Below are positions 1 through 5,404 of a stretch of 5,404 bases of DNA, piece after piece. Within the stretch, counting starts at the first letter, position 1. Each line of letters opens with the position of its first letter. The stretch is from Bacteroidota bacterium (GTDB taxonomy: Bacteria > Bacteroidota > Bacteroidia > Chitinophagales > Chitinophagaceae), in the NCBI GenBank assembly GCA_947461015.1, contig CANHIR010000132.1:1-5404 (forward strand). The letters run 5' to 3'. The notes under the pieces are model-generated. The model had not been told where the DNA came from. It made no database searches and worked only from the letters and a program-made list of their open reading frames with translations. The position numbers were made by a program, and so were the translations under genes.

Positions 1-787
1 CAATATTTTTAACGTCTTTAAATATGCTTTTAATTAATCCTTCAAACATATTTAAAATATCCTCTTGTTCTACAAAACTCATCTCACAGTCAATCTGTGT
101 AAACTCAGGTTGACGATCGGCTCTTAAATCTTCGTCTCTAAAACATTTCACAATTTGATAGTAGCGGTCATAACCACTAACCATTAATAATTGTTTGAAA
201 GTTTGAGGAGATTGGGGTAGGGCATAAAATTCACCTGCGTTCATTCTGCTGGGTACCACAAAGTCACGCGCACCTTCGGGAGTAGACTTAATTAAAAAAG
301 GCGTTTCAATATCCATAAATCCTTTTTCATGTAAGTAGTTTCTTGTTGCTCTGTTTACACTATATCTTAATTCAATATTCTTTTTAACTGCGTTTCTTCT
401 TAAATCCAAAAAACGGTATTTCATTCTTATGTCATCCCCGCCATCCGTATCATCCTGAATGGTAAATGGAGGGACGATAGAAGCGTTTAAAATTTTAAAT
501 TCCGCTACTTTAATTTCAATTTCACCTGTTGGGATATTTGCATTTTTATTGGAGCGCTCAATTACAGTTCCTTTTACTTGCAATACAAATTCACGACCCA
601 ATGGTTGTGCATCCAATTGTTGTTGTAATTCTTCGCCCAATAATAATTGGGTAATACCATAACGATCTCTTAAATCCACAAAAGTAATGGCGCCGAATTT
701 ACGGATGGTTTGCACCCAGCCAGCTAGGGTAACTTCTTTACCTACAAATTGGATATTTAAGGCTCCACAATGGTGTGTACGATACAT
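1..787 (-). CDS. aspS: Aspartyl-tRNA synthetase, N-terminal part (partial)
   Basis: Class II aminoacyl-tRNA synthetase that charges tRNA-Asp with aspartate in the cytoplasm. Reading leftward from ATG at 785-787 gives 262 residues with no stop before the window edge; bacterial AspRS is usually about 590 residues, so the rest lies outside. The start MYRTHHCG is the usual AspRS opening. Residues about 1-110 are the OB-fold anticodon-binding domain ([10 protein letters not shown], then [12 protein letters not shown]). RYRFLDLR-like and [18 protein letters not shown] (about 124-163) lead into motif 1. The flipping loop STPEGARDF is at 168-176 and the aspartate-site QSPQ at 192-195. Motif 2 is [18 protein letters not shown], about 216-233. 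Motif 3 and the GAD insertion are beyond the edge. Residue 31 is Phe, where E. coli has Leu30 and non-discriminating enzymes often have His; this weakly suggests a tRNA-Asp-specific enzyme. The gene is divergent from the transporter at 857. Identity is essentially certain. Confidence 0.97.
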   Translation of the reverse strand, partial: MYRTHHCGALNIQFVGKEVTLAGWVQTIRKFGAITFVDLRDRYGITQLLLGEELQQQLDAQPLGREFVLQVKGTVIERSNKNANIPTGEIEIKVAEFKILNASIVPPFTIQDDTDGGDDIRMKYRFLDLRRNAVKKNIELRYSVNRATRNYLHEKGFMDIETPFLIKSTPEGARDFVVPSRMNAGEFYALPQSPQTFKQLLMVSGYDRYYQIVKCFRDEDLRADRQPEFTQIDCEMSFVEQEDILNMFEGLIKSIFKDVKNI

Positions 788-815
788 AAAAAACTGTTGA
801 AATATGTTAGGATTG

Positions 816-823
816 CAAATATA
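816..823 (-). promoter_or_regulatory. Putative aspS promoter, -7 element (TATATTTG)
   Basis: The minus strand reads TATATTTG, an exact match to the Bacteroidota -7 consensus TAnnTTTG (established from Bacteroides and Flavobacterium promoters). It ends 28 nt before the aspS ATG, which would leave a leader of roughly 20-25 nt. I see no good TTTG-type -33 element at the expected spacing, so the call rests on the -7 box and its position in the divergent gap. Confidence 0.5.
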
Positions 824-844
824 ACCCAATTCCTAGAAAAACCC

Positions 845-852
845 CATCTTTG
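845..852 (+). promoter_or_regulatory. Putative transporter-gene promoter, -7 element (CATCTTTG)
   Basis: CATCTTTG matches TAnnTTTG at seven of eight positions counting the free ones, and lies only 4 nt before the chosen ATG at 857. If used, transcription would begin at or next to the start codon, giving a leaderless or nearly leaderless message. No clear -33 element is visible. The 69-nt gap from 788 to 856 thus holds the promoters of both divergent genes. Confidence 0.4.
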
Positions 853-856
853 CAGC

Positions 857-2008
857 ATGACAGAATCGGGAATAACTCCACAATTTCGCAGAATTATACT
901 CTCTGGATACTTTTTTTTAACGGGTATTTGTTTTGCTAGCTGGGCCAGCAGAATCCCCGACATCAAGATGCATTTGGAATTAAGTGATGGTGCTTTTGGC
1001 GCTTTCTTGTTTTTTTTACCCATTGGGTCTTTTTTAGGCATCCCCATATCAGGAAGTTTGACTGCAATATTTGGTAGTAAAACCATGGTGCGAATTGCAG
1101 CTGTTTTTTATCCATTGGCGCTTATCAATATTTCCTTAGCAAATTCAACTACTTATTTAGCTATTGCTTTGTTTGTATTTGGAATGATTGGAAACATGTT
1201 TAATGTTTCTGTAAATACGCAAGCAACTTCACTTTCTAAGCTTTTTGAGAAAAGTATTATTTCAAGATTCCACGGATTTTGGAGCTTAGCAGGTTTTACA
1301 GGAGGTTTATTGGGGGGATTATTTGTTGCTAAATCTTTGTCTCCTTTTCATCAATTTAGTAGCATTGCAATAGTAGGATGGATATATTTAATTGCTACAC
1401 AAAAATATTTAATGCCCAATGAAAAAAGTAATGCGCCTATTCGAAAAATGTGGGCAAAGCCAAGTCCATTATTATTTCAGTTTGGCTTAGTGGCATTAAG
1501 CAATATGATTTGCGAAGGCATGATGTTTGATTGGAGTGGTTTGTATTATAAAGATGTTGTTAAAGTATCAGATGCCTGGAGAACAACTGGATATATTTGT
1601 TTTATGGCCAGTATGACTACAGGAAGAATGTTTGCAGATGCACTTATCAATTATTGGGGTGCTAGAAAGCAATTAATGCTAAGCGGATTAGTGGTTACTG
1701 TAGGATTGTTAATTGCTGTATCTTATCCTCATTTAATAATTAGCAGTATTGGATTTGCATTGGTAGGATTTGGTGTCTCCTCTGTGATTCCTACTATTTA
1801 TGGCACGGTTGGTCGCAACGCGGCACCAGGTCAAGCAAGTATTGCATTGGCTTCAGTATCTTCTATTGGTTTTTTTGGCTTTTTAATTGGACCACCCATC
1901 ATTGGATTTTTATCTCAAGCTATTGGATTAAGAGCCGCCTTCTTTTCGGTATCTATATTAGGCATTGTAACTTTCTTGCAAGCACATCGATTAAAAAAAT
2001 ATTTATAA
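857..2008 (+). CDS. MFS transporter, YbjJ/MosC-like
   Basis: Inner-membrane secondary transporter of 383 residues with about 12 hydrophobic helices. The substrate is unknown; relatives include E. coli YbjJ and rhizobial MosC, proposed to be exporters. Helix 1 begins almost at once (residues 12-31) and runs into FASWASRIPDIK (26-37), typical of this family. A degenerate motif A follows helix 2 (GSKTMVRIAA, 73-82) and a better one lies in the second half (GRMFADALINYWGARKQ, 256-272), the expected two-fold MFS repeat. NVSVNTQA (116-123), FHGFWSLAGFTGG (138-150) and EGMMFDWSGLYY (220-231) are YbjJ-like signatures. The central loop (about 181-203) is short. An in-frame ATG at 770 would add 29 polar residues overlapping aspS on the other strand. 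I prefer 857 because it places helix 1 normally and sits just after a promoter-like element. It stands alone as a transcription unit, convergent with the gene ending at 2025. Confidence 0.88.
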   Translation: MTESGITPQFRRIILSGYFFLTGICFASWASRIPDIKMHLELSDGAFGAFLFFLPIGSFLGIPISGSLTAIFGSKTMVRIAAVFYPLALINISLANSTTYLAIALFVFGMIGNMFNVSVNTQATSLSKLFEKSIISRFHGFWSLAGFTGGLLGGLFVAKSLSPFHQFSSIAIVGWIYLIATQKYLMPNEKSNAPIRKMWAKPSPLLFQFGLVALSNMICEGMMFDWSGLYYKDVVKVSDAWRTTGYICFMASMTTGRMFADALINYWGARKQLMLSGLVVTVGLLIAVSYPHLIISSIGFALVGFGVSSVIPTIYGTVGRNAAPGQASIALASVSSIGFFGFLIGPPIIGFLSQAIGLRAAFFSVSILGIVTFLQAHRLKKYL

Positions 2009-2031
2009 AATTCAATATAGCTTTTTATAAA
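2002..2031. terminator. Weak AT-only hairpin between convergent genes, possible bidirectional terminator
   Basis: TTTATAAAA (2002-2010) pairs with TTTTATAAA (2023-2031) around a 12-nt loop. The stem is 9 bp and wholly A-T, and it covers the stop codons of both convergent genes (2006-2008 plus strand, 2025-2027 minus strand). Only 16 nt separate the genes, so this is the only candidate. A stem without G-C pairs is weak, so termination here may be inefficient or depend on another mechanism such as Rho. Confidence 0.3.
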
Positions 2032-2429
2032 GTAGCTTCCTCTTCTTTATGTCTTGGCTTATAAATTAAATAATAGAAAGCTAAAATGAGCACACCCATA
2101 ACAAAAGGAATCATTGCCAAATGTTTCACTGTAGTATTTCCAAAAACAATGGTGTTGTCATAGCCTAAGAATTCACTACACATCCAAAAGGAGTTAGCGC
2201 TAATCCAAACGGTAATGGCAAGATTGTGACATAATTCAGAAACAATATTTCTGGTTCTCCAAGCAATAATAATTGAAATGGCAAGTGTTGGAATAATCAT
2301 TACCATTCCAAGTGGTTTCCAAAACATACACCATGCAATATCTTTGAAAAGCCAAAAAACAATGTGTAAGTTTTCCATCTTTCGATATGCGATTGGGATA
2401 TTGTATACCTGGTTTTTGTTAGCGGCCAT
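2025..2429 (-). CDS. Small multi-pass membrane protein of unknown function
   Basis: 134 residues, apparently integral to the cytoplasmic membrane. I cannot assign it to a named family, though the pattern resembles a conserved hypothetical protein I associate with Bacteroidota. Hydrophobic segments lie at about 22-37, 39-57, 64-88 and 101-123, suggesting four helices. The C-terminal tail is charged (KPRHKEEEATL, 124-134). Conserved-looking aromatic and polar residues occur inside or beside the helices: FWLFKDIAWCMFWKPLG (25-41), ITVWISANSFWMCSEFLGY (72-90) and His103, arguing for a function beyond anchoring. The start at 2427-2429 gives 17 polar residues before helix 1. Met18 (codon 2376-2378), starting MENLHIVFWLFKD, is a credible alternative. 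It is last in a minus-strand group, 34 nt after the oxidase stop, with no separate promoter visible, so it is probably co-transcribed. Confidence 0.75.
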   Translation of the reverse strand: MAANKNQVYNIPIAYRKMENLHIVFWLFKDIAWCMFWKPLGMVMIIPTLAISIIIAWRTRNIVSELCHNLAITVWISANSFWMCSEFLGYDNTIVFGNTTVKHLAMIPFVMGVLILAFYYLIYKPRHKEEEATL

Positions 2430-2463
2430 TATTTGAATTTATAAAGATTGAAAATAATAAATT

Positions 2464-3528
2464 TTATCTATTCTCTTTTAAAATTTGGGCAAAACGTTCC
2501 AAACTTGCTTCTGTTTCAATAGCTGTTCCCTGTTCTAAGTGGTCCAATAACTGTGCTGTAAAATAGGGTGCTAGGGAGCATCCCTTTGTACCCATTCCGT
2601 TAATAATAGCTAGTTGTGGATAATTGGGATGTACCCCAATAAAGGGTCTTCTTTGGGTATTGGTTGGCCGAATGCCCGCAATATGATCTACAATTTCATA
2701 CGGAAGTTTCAATAATTGGTCTAAATTTTGAATCATCTTTTCTTTAAATGCTAAGCTAGGAAGGGCATCTTCATAAGTCCATTCGTAATTGGATCCTACC
2801 CAAAACAAATCGGCCTTCCAGGGAATGATAGAAATATTATTTTTATAAATATTTTGAATTGGAAGCCCCGGCGCCTTTATAATAAGTGCTTCTCCTTTAT
2901 TGGGTGCAAAAGGGAGAGATTTGAAATAAGGATTTTGCATACTACCAATGCCGTCACAGAAAATAATTTTTTCAGCAGTAATATTTTTCCACTCAATTTT
3001 ATTTTCATGTAAGTGCAAATCTTCAATATTAAAATGTGCATTGATATAATATCCTTTAGATTTTAAATATGTTTGCCATGCTTGCAACATTTCATTGATA
3101 TCTAACCAATAACATTCGCTAATCCCACCTACACCATGAGGTGCATTAAAATAGGGGGTCCATTTACTTGGGTCCTGTTGTATCAGGTAAAGATTTTCAT
3201 GTGTCATTCGATAGTTAAAACTATCCTTCATTTGTTCGGAAGGGTGTAGTAAAATAACCGGGGAAGATTTAATAATATTTATCTTTAATTTTTCTTGAAG
3301 CGCCTTGTAAGCATTGATAGCGAAAGGAAGCAGGGTTTCAATCATCCAAGTTTGAACAATGCGTCTGCCCGTTACGGGGTTAATGACGCCACTTGCAACG
3401 GAGCTTGCACTTTGAATACTTTCATCGTTAATAAGTAGATAAGAAATCCCAGCTTGTTCCAATTGATAAGACATCCAAGTACCCGTAATACCTTGGCCAA
3501 CAATCACATATTTAACCTGCTTTTGCAA
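2464..3528 (-). CDS. FAD-dependent oxidoreductase, DAO family (MnmC-C / glycine oxidase-like)
   Basis: A soluble flavoenzyme of 354 residues, expected to oxidise a C-N bond of an amine or amino-acid substrate; the actual substrate is not shown by the sequence. The N-terminal Rossmann strand YVIVGQGITGTW (7-18) carries GxGxxG, with the acidic Asp35 at the end of strand 2 to hold the FAD ribose. ASSVASGVINPVTGRR (41-56) is the second FAD contact region, and IIFCDGIGS (188-196) resembles the family's mid-protein glycine motif. The C-terminus GIRPTNTQRRPFIG (285-298) and GMGTKGCSLAPY (311-322) is typical of DAO proteins and close to the MnmC oxidase half. The start is TTG (3526-3528). No in-frame ATG is available; the only other early option, GTG at 3505-3507, would trim the first beta strand. 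It follows the secreted-protein gene by 3 nt, in the same frame, and precedes a small membrane-protein gene. Family assignment is firm; MnmC-like activity is inference. Confidence 0.88.
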   Translation of the reverse strand: MQKQVKYVIVGQGITGTWMSYQLEQAGISYLLINDESIQSASSVASGVINPVTGRRIVQTWMIETLLPFAINAYKALQEKLKINIIKSSPVILLHPSEQMKDSFNYRMTHENLYLIQQDPSKWTPYFNAPHGVGGISECYWLDINEMLQAWQTYLKSKGYYINAHFNIEDLHLHENKIEWKNITAEKIIFCDGIGSMQNPYFKSLPFAPNKGEALIIKAPGLPIQNIYKNNISIIPWKADLFWVGSNYEWTYEDALPSLAFKEKMIQNLDQLLKLPYEIVDHIAGIRPTNTQRRPFIGVHPNYPQLAIINGMGTKGCSLAPYFTAQLLDHLEQGTAIETEASLERFAQILKENR

Positions 3529-3534
3529 TACTTA
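3526..3534 (-). promoter_or_regulatory. Stop/TTG restart junction
   Basis: Reading leftward, the junction is TAA-GTA-TTG: the stop of the secreted-protein gene, one codon, then the TTG start of the oxidase, all in one frame. No purine-rich ribosome binding site stands out beyond the A-rich tract of the upstream gene's last codons. The arrangement suggests that ribosomes finishing the first gene reinitiate at TTG, making oxidase translation depend on the upstream gene. This is inference from spacing. Confidence 0.45.
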
Positions 3535-3930
3535 TTTTTTGATGACAGGTACTACAAAACGAATACTGTCTTTAATTTTATCGGCTTGAGCAACCAAGAT
3601 AATTTCAAATTTCCCTTTGTATTCATCTGGAACCGTAAAACTGAATTCAGTTTCAAAAGGAGTGTTGGATATAGTGGTGAAATATTGGAATGGAAAAACA
3701 TTCATAAACCATCCATCCACCGATGTTTGTGTTGCTGCATTTAAAAATGAGCAAGTGATGCTACCTGTTTTTTCAGCTGTAAAATTATGTGTAACCGTGG
3801 TAATTAATTTAAACGACTGTCCTTGTTTTAGCTTGTTAGGTGGGAGTGCCTTAATTTTTAAATTAGGAGATTGAGCATATATTTTGCAAGTCACCATTAA
3901 TATAACCACCAATATAATTAAATGCTTCAT
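3532..3930 (-). CDS. Small secreted beta-rich protein, alpha-2-macroglobulin-domain-like
   Basis: 132 residues with an N-terminal signal peptide: MKH, then a hydrophobic core at 4-14, and a likely signal peptidase I site after IYA (Ala19|Gln20). Cys15 lacks a lipobox context, so it is probably not a lipoprotein. The mature part of about 113 residues has alternating hydrophobic residues typical of an immunoglobulin-like beta sandwich. NAATQTSVDGWFMNVFP (64-80) followed by FQYFT (81-85) closely resembles, from memory, a segment of the large alpha-2-macroglobulin-like proteins of Bacteroidota (a pattern such as DAAT..PVDGWF.N.FP.QYFT). Here that domain seems to stand alone. No catalytic residues are evident, so a binding or structural role in the periplasm or outside is likelier. 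A TAAGTTTG element 4 nt upstream could make it first in a three-gene transcript. The coding call is firm; the relationship is recalled, not computed. Confidence 0.8.
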   Translation of the reverse strand: MKHLIILVVILMVTCKIYAQSPNLKIKALPPNKLKQGQSFKLITTVTHNFTAEKTGSITCSFLNAATQTSVDGWFMNVFPFQYFTTISNTPFETEFSFTVPDEYKGKFEIILVAQADKIKDSIRFVVPVIKK

Positions 3931-3934
3931 ATAA

Positions 3935-3942
3935 CAAACTTA
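3935..3942 (-). promoter_or_regulatory. Putative promoter of the three-gene group, -7 element (TAAGTTTG)
   Basis: The minus strand reads TAAGTTTG, an exact TAnnTTTG match ending 4 nt before the ATG at 3930. Transcription would start at or beside the start codon, predicting a leaderless message. The expected -33 position falls inside the sucD terminator hairpin and shows no TTTG. Confidence 0.45.
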
Positions 3943-3950
3943 CAATAAAA

Positions 3951-3978
3951 AATCCCTTAACTATTAAGCTAAGGGATT
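3951..3978 (-). terminator. Rho-independent terminator of sucD
   Basis: AATCCCTTA (3951-3959) pairs perfectly with TAAGGGATT (3970-3978): a 9-bp stem with three G-C pairs and a 10-nt loop. On the minus strand the stem is followed directly by a T-run (the stem's closing TT plus TTTT, then ATTG), the normal order for a sucD terminator 38 nt after its stop. T-rich sequence (TTTTATTTT, 3982-3990) also follows on the plus strand, though no plus-strand gene ends here. It separates sucD from the downstream three-gene group. Confidence 0.85.
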
Positions 3979-4016
3979 CGATTTTATTTTATATGCAAGC
4001 TAATTTCACCTGTGCA

Positions 4017-4889
4017 TTATTTCTTTAATACTGCGGCCATTGTTTTGCCAATGTCAGCAGGACTCGCACATACGTGAATGCCACATGCAGTCATAATTTT
4101 CATTTTAGCTTCTGCAGTATCATCTGCCCCGCCAATAATTGCACCAGCATGACCCATTCGACGTCCAGCAGGAGCCGTTTGACCAGCGATAAAACCAACT
4201 ACTGGTTTTTTCATATTGTCCTTAATCCAATTAGCGGCATCTGCTTCCATGCTACCACCAATTTCACCAATCATAATAATACCTTCAGTTGCAGGATCGT
4301 TCATTAATAATTCCACTGCTTCTTTAGTAGTTGTTCCAATAATTGGATCACCACCAATTCCAATTGCAGTGGTAATTCCTAAGCCTGCTTTTACTACTTG
4401 ATCCGCTGCTTCATATGTTAACGTACCGCTTTTTGAAACGATACCAATGGTACCTTTCTTAAAAATAAATCCTGGCATGATACCTACTTTCGCTTCCTCG
4501 GCAGTAATCACCCCTGGACAGTTTGGTCCTATTAAACGTGTTGTTTTTCCTAATAAAAAGTTTTTCACCTTCACCATGTCCTGAACAGGAATACCCTCCG
4601 TTATACAAACGACCAATGCAATACCCGCATCAGCTGCTTCCATGATAGCGTCTGCTGCAAAAGCAGGAGGTACAAAAATAATACTCACATCGGCACGCGT
4701 TGTTTTAACCGCATCAGCAACCGTATTAAAAACGGGTCTATCTAAATGGGTTGAACCACCCTTACCTGGTGTAACACCACCCACCACTTGGGTTCCGTAT
4801 TCTATCATTTGAGATGCGTGAAAACTACCTTCGGTACCGGTAAAACCTTGTACGATGATCTTAGAATTTTTGTTCACTAATACTGACAT
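4017..4889 (-). CDS. sucD: Succinyl-CoA synthetase (succinate-CoA ligase) alpha subunit
   Basis: With the beta subunit SucC, this catalyses the reversible TCA-cycle conversion of succinyl-CoA, ADP or GDP and phosphate to succinate, CoA and nucleoside triphosphate in the cytoplasm. At 290 residues it matches the usual alpha-subunit length. The N-terminal CoA-binding Rossmann domain holds [10 protein letters not shown] (15-24) and [11 protein letters not shown] (35-45). GPNCPGV follows in the middle, then the ligase domain with [13 protein letters not shown] and [10 protein letters not shown]. The phosphorylated active-site histidine is His247 in [13 protein letters not shown], corresponding to E. 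coli His246. The ATG at 4887-4889 opens [18 protein letters not shown], as in relatives. sucC is not adjacent, so the two subunits are not in one operon here; I recall such separation in other Bacteroidota. It is transcribed divergently from efp and ends at the hairpin at 3951-3978. All expected motifs are intact. Confidence 0.98.
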   Translation of the reverse strand: MSVLVNKNSKIIVQGFTGTEGSFHASQMIEYGTQVVGGVTPGKGGSTHLDRPVFNTVADAVKTTRADVSIIFVPPAFAADAIMEAADAGIALVVCITEGIPVQDMVKVKNFLLGKTTRLIGPNCPGVITAEEAKVGIMPGFIFKKGTIGIVSKSGTLTYEAADQVVKAGLGITTAIGIGGDPIIGTTTKEAVELLMNDPATEGIIMIGEIGGSMEADAANWIKDNMKKPVVGFIAGQTAPAGRRMGHAGAIIGGADDTAEAKMKIMTACGIHVCASPADIGKTMAAVLKK

Positions 4890-4915
4890 GTGGGCTGATT
4901 TTGTTATTTGTGCCG

Positions 4916-4923
4916 CAAAAATA
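4916..4923 (-). promoter_or_regulatory. Putative sucD promoter, -7 element (TATTTTTG)
   Basis: The minus strand reads TATTTTTG, an exact TAnnTTTG match ending 26 nt before the sucD ATG. TTTG/TTG sequences further upstream on the same strand (about 4955-4961) are more than 30 nt away, too far for the usual -33 spacing, so only the -7 box is supported. Confidence 0.5.
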
Positions 4924-4996
4924 GGTTAAATGCCCTTTTTTTACCCTTATTTTCCAACAAAAATTATAGGTTTTTTTATAAATGGCTTGCATGTAC

Positions 4997-5004
4997 TACT
5001 TTTG
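4997..5004 (+). promoter_or_regulatory. Putative efp promoter, -7 element (TACTTTTG)
   Basis: TACTTTTG is an exact TAnnTTTG match ending 32 nt before the efp ATG, implying a leader of roughly 28 nt that is A-rich near the start codon and has no Shine-Dalgarno sequence. The expected -33 region is a T-run (4971-4977) rather than a clear TTTG. The 147-nt gap 4890-5036 holds this and the opposing sucD promoter and no other feature that I can see. Confidence 0.5.
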
Positions 5005-5036
5005 TCCCTCGCAAGACAAAATTTAAAATTAAAATT

Positions 5037-5404
5037 ATGGCAACAACTTCAGACATCACGCGTGGAATGATCTTAAAATTAGACAATAACTTATACACTG
5101 TTGTAGAGTTTGGTGAGAATAAAACAGCTAGAGCAGCAGCTAAAATCTGGGCTAAACTAAAGGGCGTAGACAATAAAAGATCTATTGAAAAGACTTGGAA
5201 TAGCGGTGAAACCGTTTACCCTGTTAGAGTTGAGAAAAAGACCTACCAATTCTTATACAAGGATGACAGCGGTTATAACTTAATGAATAACGAAACTTTT
5301 GAGCAAATCGTAATGGCAGAGGAAATGATTGATGCCCCTCAATATTTGAACGAAGGAGGGGAAGTATTCGTGTTTATGAATACTGAAACTGAATTGCCAA
5401 TTGG
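5037..5404 (+). CDS. efp: Elongation factor P, N-terminal part (partial), Arg32 type
   Basis: EF-P binds between the P and E sites of the ribosome and relieves stalling at consecutive prolines. ATG at 5037-5039 gives 122 residues to the window edge; full EF-P is about 185-190, so domain III and part of domain II are missing. The N-terminal KOW-like domain (about 1-65) contains MATTSDITRGM and LYTVVEFGENK; domain II follows with YQFLYKDDSGYNLMNNETFEQI, a strong EF-P signature. The loop reaching the peptidyl-transferase centre reads ENKTARAAAKIWAKLK (27-42). Aligned without gaps to Pseudomonas EF-P (FNKSGRNAA), Arg32 (AGA, 5130-5132) takes the place of the rhamnosylated Arg32, and of the modified Lys34 of E. 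coli EF-P (PGKG loop). Identity as EF-P rather than the paralogue YeiP is favoured by the N-terminus and length of the first domain, although the C-terminus cannot be checked. It is divergent from sucD. Confidence 0.95.
   Translation, partial: MATTSDITRGMILKLDNNLYTVVEFGENKTARAAAKIWAKLKGVDNKRSIEKTWNSGETVYPVRVEKKTYQFLYKDDSGYNLMNNETFEQIVMAEEMIDAPQYLNEGGEVFVFMNTETELPI

Noticed and set aside
459..662. Open frame of 67 codons on the plus strand
   Set aside because: It is antisense to the AspRS anticodon-binding domain, with a low-complexity Asn/Cys/Ser product; a shadow.
770..856. Upstream in-frame ATG that would extend the transporter by 29 residues
   Set aside because: The extension is polar, overlaps the aspS start on the opposite strand, lies upstream of the promoter-like box at 845-852 and puts helix 1 unusually far from the N-terminus. 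ATG 857 fits better.
757..1086. Open frame of 109 codons on the minus strand
   Set aside because: It lies opposite the transporter and the aspS start. Its Lys/Pro-rich product resembles no known family and is the expected shadow of hydrophobic coding sequence.
3508..3513. ATGTGA on the minus strand near the oxidase start, a possible two-codon minimal ORF
   Set aside because: It is out of frame with the oxidase and lies inside its Rossmann-strand codons; most likely chance.
3454..3874. Overlapping plus-strand open frames (96 and 85 codons)
   Set aside because: Both are antisense to the oxidase and secreted-protein genes, whose reading frames have clear motifs or a signal peptide; shadows.
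4074..4401. Plus-strand open frames opposite sucD
   Set aside because: sucD is unmistakable, and the antisense products are Ser/Thr/Ile-rich with no family likeness.
4890..5036. Possible operator or small RNA in the sucD-efp divergent gap
   Set aside because: Apart from the two -7 boxes I found only A/T runs, with no convincing inverted repeat or RNA structure.
4976..5173. Open frame of 65 codons on the minus strand, opposite the efp start
   Set aside because: It is antisense to clear efp coding sequence and has no recognisable domain or promoter; a shadow.

Overview
The window looks like ordinary core chromosome from a member of the Bacteroidota, most likely close to Chitinophagaceae. Four signs point there: AT-rich DNA, promoter elements of the TAnnTTTG type in front of most transcription units, no recognisable Shine-Dalgarno sequences, and protein variants that I recall from this group. 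The taxonomic call is inference, because no rRNA is present. I saw no mobile element, CRISPR array or tRNA gene.

Layout: (1) 1-787, minus strand, the N-terminal two-fifths or so of aspartyl-tRNA synthetase (aspS), running off the left edge. (2) 857-2008, plus strand, divergent from aspS, a 12-helix major facilitator transporter of the YbjJ/MosC type. (3) 3930-2025, minus strand, a compact three-gene group: a small secreted beta-rich protein, an FAD-dependent amine/amino-acid oxidase-like enzyme that appears to start at TTG, and a small four-helix membrane protein. This group converges on the transporter; an AT-only hairpin lies across both stop codons. (4) 4889-4017, minus strand, the succinyl-CoA synthetase alpha subunit (sucD), ended by a clear hairpin-plus-T-run terminator at 3951-3978. 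(5) 5037-5404, plus strand, divergent from sucD, the first 122 residues of elongation factor P (efp), running off the right edge.

The genes do not form one pathway. aspS and efp serve translation and sucD serves the TCA cycle. The three-gene group may be co-transcribed, but its members have no evident common job. The most interesting points are these. EF-P carries Arg32 in a KTARAAAK loop where most EF-Ps carry the modified lysine of a PGKG loop. The small secreted protein looks like a free-standing copy of a domain found inside Bacteroidota alpha-2-macroglobulins. The secreted-protein and oxidase genes lie in the same frame, separated only by TAA-GTA before a TTG start. The oxidase resembles the C-terminal half of MnmC. 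I see no convincing wholly new system here.
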